NCBI GenBank assembly: GCA_000310025.1
Contig: FN649728.1
Span: 4,011,710-4,075,709 of the forward strand
Length of the DNA stretch: 64,000 nt
Source: Ectocarpus siliculosus
Lineage: Eukaryota > Sar > Phaeophyceae > Ectocarpales > Ectocarpaceae
Reading direction: 5' to 3'
The notes under the pieces were generated by a model. That model searched no databases. It was given only the letters and a program-made list of their open reading frames with translations, and had not been told where the DNA came from. Numbering within the stretch: the stretch's first letter is position 1; each line of letters starts with the position of its first letter. Positions 59,447 through 64,000 of this stretch are shown here, in pieces. Position numbers and translations under genes: made by a program.

Positions 59447-62400
59447 ATGAGCTGTGTCTTTGACTGCCAGCACCCACTATGGGGAGGAGGAGGTGTGTGT
59501 GTGAGCAACGATGGATTACCTCCGTTTTGCTTGTGTGACGTCGGGTATGCACCACAAAACATCTTCGGCGACCCCAGCTGTGTCTTGCGGAGAGGGCAAC
59601 TACTGATATTTTCAACAGCTGCGATCGTCCACTGGGCTGGAACCTTGTTTTTTGTGTGGCACGTGGTGCATCATTGTAAGCTGCTGGCGGCGCGGACTCG
59701 AGGCTGTACTAGTAGAAGGTCCAACCTTCACTTAAGGCTCTGTGTATCAGCAAGGTGCGCACGCCATGACCCTCAAATTCAAGCCGTGTCTCTGTGTCAC
59801 ATTCTTATTGTAGCGTCGACCGCGCTAACCGGCTGACCAATGAAAAGACATCAGTCTTACTAGTGCGGTTGAAGACACAAAATCTAAATGCCATGAAGAG
59901 GGGGGGGGTCATGGGGGACGCTAAGCGGCTCTCCGAACTGAAGACAGAAACGGTAGCAACAGAACAAACTGCACGTGTCTACCAAGGCTGCTACCATGCA
60001 CTCGAGTTCGTGTTGGCGTGTGCTTTTTGGTGAGTATTTCTTAATCAAATAGCAATAGCATCGACCACGCCAACCGGCTGACCAACGAAAACACGCAAGT
60101 CTCAGTGCGGCGGAAGACACAAAATGCTTCTGCAATACAGAGGCCACGATCTGGGACCCTGTGACCGAGCGTCGTGGGGGAGTCGACGCTACTCAAAGGA
60201 TGAAAGACAGATACCGTAGCATTAACAGAAGAAGATTGCACGTGTTTGCTCTAGGCTGCTACTAATTTGGATGCGCGTGCGTTCTGGATTGCTTTCATCG
60301 TCGGCGTGTTTTCGTTCCATCTATTCTGGCGCTGGCTTTCAGGCCTTTCGGCGTATTTATTCCTGACGTGTCAGTCGGGGGTCACACAAAAGGAAGGTCA
60401 CACAGGAGCTTTTTTCAATATGATTTTATTTTACATAGTGTGGTGCCCCACCGTTCTCCCTGTGTCGCATGCCTCAGTTTCTATCGTGAGAACAGACGCC
60501 CCTTTCCCTCGTCGACGGTGAAGCCTAAGTTTGTTTACTCACGACCTGGATCGCTTTCAAGTACGGTTTACTGGGAATAAATCCGGGGGGGAAATCCTTC
60601 TGAGGGCGAATCTAGTCCACAACCGCAAGGAGTCGTGCAGATTGCGAAAAAGAGAAACAATGAAATGAATCCAACACCAACACAAGAATCGACAACTTGA
60701 CGTTTCAGAAGGAATGGGCGAACTGTTCTGCAGATACATGACAGGCGGCAACACGCCCACTAGGGCAACAATTGATGACCATCGTTGCAAGCAATTGAAA
60801 CCAAGGGCACCACCGTTGCTGCTACATGAAGAAGGAGACTCGGGCACTGTTGAGTGACATCAGAAAAGGGAGGCGACGAGACTGGGCCGTCAAGCTAGTG
60901 GAGGGAAGGCTGGGAGAGGAGGCGACCGGTGTCTATCTCTACTATTGAATTGGCCTCACCGGTCCTAGCAAATGTGCCTCGGGAGCCTTATCCATATACA
61001 CAGCCACAATCCACAAGTCCGCTTATGACAGTGCCTGCGTTGTCACTAGAAGAACTCCATCCCTCGCTCCCTCTTCTGTGGTGGTATCGCATGCTGCGCG
61101 GTTGGTTGTGGCCTCGGTGACTTTTGCGAAAGCATCGCAAGCGCCTTTCTGGCCATCGTCTGTACCATCTTCGTTGAGCGAAGCTGGAGCAACAATCTCA
61201 ACGGCCGGGTTGTTCCCATGCTGTTGGTCATGGCCATTCCGTTGGGCTTTCCACCATGTGTGTGCGTCACCGAAATTTGGGTGGATAGCCTACCATCCCA
61301 GGTGAGCCATACTCACAGTCTCGTATGAGCGCATCTGCTTCTGGGAATTCACAGACAAGATCGCAAGTGCGGGAGAGGGCGTGGTGGTGGGAATGCCGTG
61401 TATCTCCTGCAAGTGTTTTCTGAGGGAGACGGCGACTTTTTTTTCCTACAGCAACTGCCTGTTGGGCGAACGAGAGCTTACTACAAGCTACTAGGCGGAA
61501 AGCAAACCTGTCAAACGAAGATCATTCCGTTGACGATTCAGCTCACAATTAAAATACAACCTACGTCGTGCAATGCTGTCGTATTGACGGGTATGAGGCA
61601 CCACGTAGGAACGAACGCTCAACGTGCTGAAAAAAGTATGCGTCATTCTATCCCAAAACATTGTAACCGCTGAGGCTTTGCCACACCCCTTCAACTGGAT
61701 TTTAATGTAGTTGTGAATGACATAATACCCCTGCTGGGCGCCGTTGACGAACTTTTAGGTGCTGACTTTGGATAGCCTAGAGGTCAGATTGAAAAAGTTG
61801 GCGGAGGAACGTCACTTGTTCCTTTGGGTAGCGTTCACTGCTACACTAGCCGTGGCAGCTGTGGGTGGAACAGGACTCGCCTTCTTCGGAGCTCCAGCTG
61901 TCTTGAGGCTGATGGACGCGGTCGGTGCTATCACCGCGGCTAACACGGTGAGCCTATTGCCTCAAATTAGCCTCGAGTGCAGGTTGTTATTATCAGAACC
62001 GAGACGAGACAAGTATTCCAGACGAGACAACAAGTGATCAAGCAACAGGAACAACACCCGCAACAGTTTCGATAGTCTCATTGACCGACAGGGGTGGCTC
62101 ATCGATACCCCATAAGGAGCCCATGGGGTGACTAACAGCGCATCCCCTGTAAGCGGCTCAAGGAGACATATGGACCACCCATCGGAAGCCCAAAGCGACC
62201 TATGAGCAGCTCATGGACGGTCAACCGGCTGCTGCATGTACATTGGAATGGGGAAACTTGGACATTGCGGAGCGGGAGGAAGGTGCTCGGTCAACAGACG
62301 TAAACTCTCGGTCATTGGCGAACCTTCTTACCCCTAAGACGAAGAAACAAAGGAAACACTCCCTTTGATCAACCGACCTGAAGGACGGCTGTTTGATTAT

Positions 62401-62686
62401 CTCTGCATCTTCGCAACATGGCCCTACCAGAGAGCGTCAATACCAGCACCGACTGTCGCCTACCTCTACGCTCTCTACCCCGCACACGCTTCACAGCCTT
62501 GCCCCGACTTGTTTGGCCGGGTCTAGCACCGGAACAAAGACAGCGGTATAGCTACGACATCTACAACTGTATGCTTATTATAATGTTCCACACTTCTGTC
62601 GTGTTGTGCGCACGCATCTGCAGGTATGCTTTGTTTGCTTTCTCGGTGTCCGAATCAGGGGCGTTATCGACCGCGCCGAAGCGAAG
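59447..62686 (+). CDS. EGF-like domain multi-pass membrane protein, incomplete model
   Basis: The first recognisable exon (59447-59754) encodes an EGF-like module: a CxxxC pair, then GGVCV, then PFCLCDVGYA and a final Cys. A membrane helix follows (LLIFSTAAIVHWAGTLFFVW). Further likely exons supply more hydrophobic segments: about 60255-60385 (FWIAFIVGVFSFHLFW), 61050-61301 (SIASAFLAIVCTIFVE, PMLLVMAIPLG), 61759-61947 (LFLWVAFTATLAVAAVGG) and 62624-62686 (VCFVCFLGVRI). The last three are mutually in phase with GT/AG borders; the joins before them are not settled, and the gene may continue beyond 62.7 kb. The layout, extracellular EGF-like module before several transmembrane helices, suggests a cell-surface receptor or adhesion-type protein. 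I cannot name the family. Whether 59447 is the true start is unknown; no signal peptide is visible. Confidence 0.55.
59814..60263 (+). repeat. Tandem duplication inside the EGF-like gene
   Basis: Two diverged copies, about 59814-59997 and 60058-60263, share GCGTCGACCGCGCTAACCGG-like starts, CTGACCAA(T/C)GAAAA, GAAGACACAAAAT, and ends TGCACGTGTNT...GCTGCTAC. Each copy ends just before a sequence that could be an exon. The duplication may therefore have copied an intron-exon junction. Confidence 0.7.
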
Positions 62687-63161
62687 GTAATGCGATGGGA
62701 GTACAAGATATCGAACAGATCTCAATCAGGAACTGGAAGACGTACAGTCGTCGACAATAGAAAAGAGCACAGCAGTACATATCTTTTTTCCAAGCTCGGC
62801 CACCATCGTTACGCATCAAGAGTGTTTAGCTGTCGAATACGTGTCCACGTCGTCAATAGGATTCGTACCAACGGGCGCAATGCTAGACAACGTTTCGTCT
62901 CTACCTTTTGCTGTCGAAGACTCGATACAGGGCACCGCGAAACACTTCATTGTGTGCGTCGTCCGCTCTAGCAGTGCTCTGCGCCATGAAACGAACTTGT
63001 CTCAACAGTCCTAACCGGCAGAAGAGTACCGACGTTCCAATCCGCTGCATGTGCAATGCATGTTTTTTGAACGCACGTTTGACTTGTGGTGGTCCGTTCT
63101 CCCTTTCGTTGGCGCACCCCCCTTCCCCATTTTTAGCATCCCCCGGCTGACCCCCCCCTCC
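62687..63161. other. No supported gene
   Basis: Contains frames of up to about 120 codons that begin upstream in the EGF-like gene. It may contain its 3' exon, which I could not identify. Confidence 0.3.
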
Positions 63162-63815
63162 GATGTTTGCCATCGGGGTTGGGTTTTCGTCGCTTGGCAA
63201 CGACGTTGTAAAACATGCCGCCCCCCCCGGTGTTTGTCATCGGGGTTGGGTTTTCGTCGCTTGGCAACGACGTTGTAAAACAAGCCCCCCACTCGGTGTT
63301 TGCCATCGGGATTGGGTTTTCGTCGCTTGGCAACGACGTTGTAAAACAAGCCAATTCACTTCGTGAACTCGGCAACCAGGTTACCGTTTTTTTGTTTTGC
63401 CTCTGTTTTTTTTTTTGGCGGTAACCATAATGGTGGTCGAGTAGATCATGTTGTGCGGGGTCGAGAAACCTCACTCCGCGCAACGGGGGATGATCGTACC
63501 ACGTTATGTTAAAATGGTCAAGCTTCCTCGAGGCAGTTACACAGTGCTTACAACTGTCTCTGGAAGTGAAAGCACCAGAAAATAAATTAAGTCATACGTA
63601 GCTGTCATCCGTACGCAAGGAAGTAAGCACAAGATGCCGAACACCCTTAGCAGGATGCAGCTCACCCTTCATGCGACTCGCCAAATACCTCACGGCGCTT
63701 CGCGCTTGGTGATGTGAGAGCCTGGTCCGGTGAGAACCCGGCGTGCTCCGTCCCGGCTTTGTAGGGATGCGAGGTCAATGGTCAAACGACTACGGCATGC
63801 ACGACTATGAGTAGA
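63162..63815 (+). repeat. Dispersed 0.7-kb repeat, copy 2 (three 66-bp units plus unique tail)
   Basis: Same orientation as 25295-26014. Tandem units start at 63162, 63229 and 63294, one fewer than copy 1. The tail is almost identical, with only scattered substitutions and single-base indels. Such high identity over 38 kb points to recent spread or ongoing homogenisation. It ends in a poly-C run at 63816-63836. Confidence 0.85.
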
Positions 63816-64000
63816 CCCCCCCCCCCCCCCCCCCCCAACCCCCCCCTCGGGGTTTGCCCCCCGGATTGGGTTTTTCTCCCTTGGGAACCCCCTTTTAAAA
63901 AAAGCCAAATCCCTTTGGGAACCCGGCAACCCGGGTACCCTTTTTTTTTTTTTTCCCCCTTTTTTTTTTTGGGGGGAACCCAAAAGGGGGGCAAAAAAAA
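63816..64000. other. Poly-C run followed by smeared low-quality sequence
   Basis: After 21 C residues, the sequence to the window end reads as a homopolymer-smeared version of 63284-63440: CTCGG(G/T)GTTTGCC, GGATTGGGTTTT, AAGCCAA, GGAACCCGGCAACC-like and T-rich blocks follow the same order, with neighbouring bases overwritten. Base calls here should not be trusted. Confidence 0.85.

Overview
This is intron-rich eukaryotic nuclear DNA. Coding exons are short and GC-rich, usually 80-300 bases, and they are joined by introns of a few hundred to about 1500 bases that mostly start GTGAGT or GTAAG-like and end after a pyrimidine tract. Adjacent genes lie on alternating strands. Microsatellites and minisatellites are common. 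A 100-N gap flanked by smeared base calls points to a Sanger-era draft assembly. Together with a lytic polysaccharide monooxygenase (LPMO) of the CADI-motif type and fungal-type cellulose-binding modules, this best fits a stramenopile, most likely a brown alga of the Ectocarpus kind. The taxon is inference; the intron-rich architecture is seen.

Layout. 1-22 kb: a tandem segmental duplication carrying two secreted LPMO genes. Copy A (5139-10174) is intact. It encodes a signal peptide, a catalytic domain, a long Thr/Pro/Glu-rich linker built of 48-residue repeats, and two CBM1 modules (734 residues, seven exons). Copy B (16880-20588) keeps the same exon phases, but its collapsed linker has an in-frame stop and then a frame change, so it encodes a 350-residue LPMO without its CBM1 tail. 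Between the copies lie an array of CTTCCATGGAAG palindromes and a GC-rich decayed open frame. Copy A alone carries a miniature inverted-repeat element downstream and an extra ~520 bases in intron 3.

22-28 kb: no firm gene until 27.96 kb, a 100-N assembly gap that appears to contain a false duplication, and one copy of a dispersed 0.7-kb repeat whose second copy lies at 63.16 kb. 28-35 kb: a plus-strand TPR/coiled-coil protein with a C-terminal membrane segment (nine phase-consistent exons, 5' end not found). 36.2-44.8 kb: a minus-strand protein disulfide isomerase, reconstructed completely in eleven exons (460 residues), with the unusual order signal peptide, Gly/Met-rich segment, b, b', a', and a single CGHC site. 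47.9-50.5 kb: a plus-strand RsfS/Iojap ribosomal silencing factor, probably organelle-targeted. 53-58 kb: several minisatellites and one unassigned terminal exon. 59.4-62.7 kb: a plus-strand EGF-like, multi-pass membrane protein with an incomplete model. The last ~160 bases are unreliable, smeared sequence.

No operon logic applies. The only functional cluster is the LPMO pair, which should act outside the cell or in the wall on a cellulose- or chitin-like polysaccharide. The PDI (ER), RsfS (organelle ribosome) and TPR (probably membrane-anchored) genes look like ordinary neighbours. I found no rRNA, convincing tRNA, CRISPR or viral gene.
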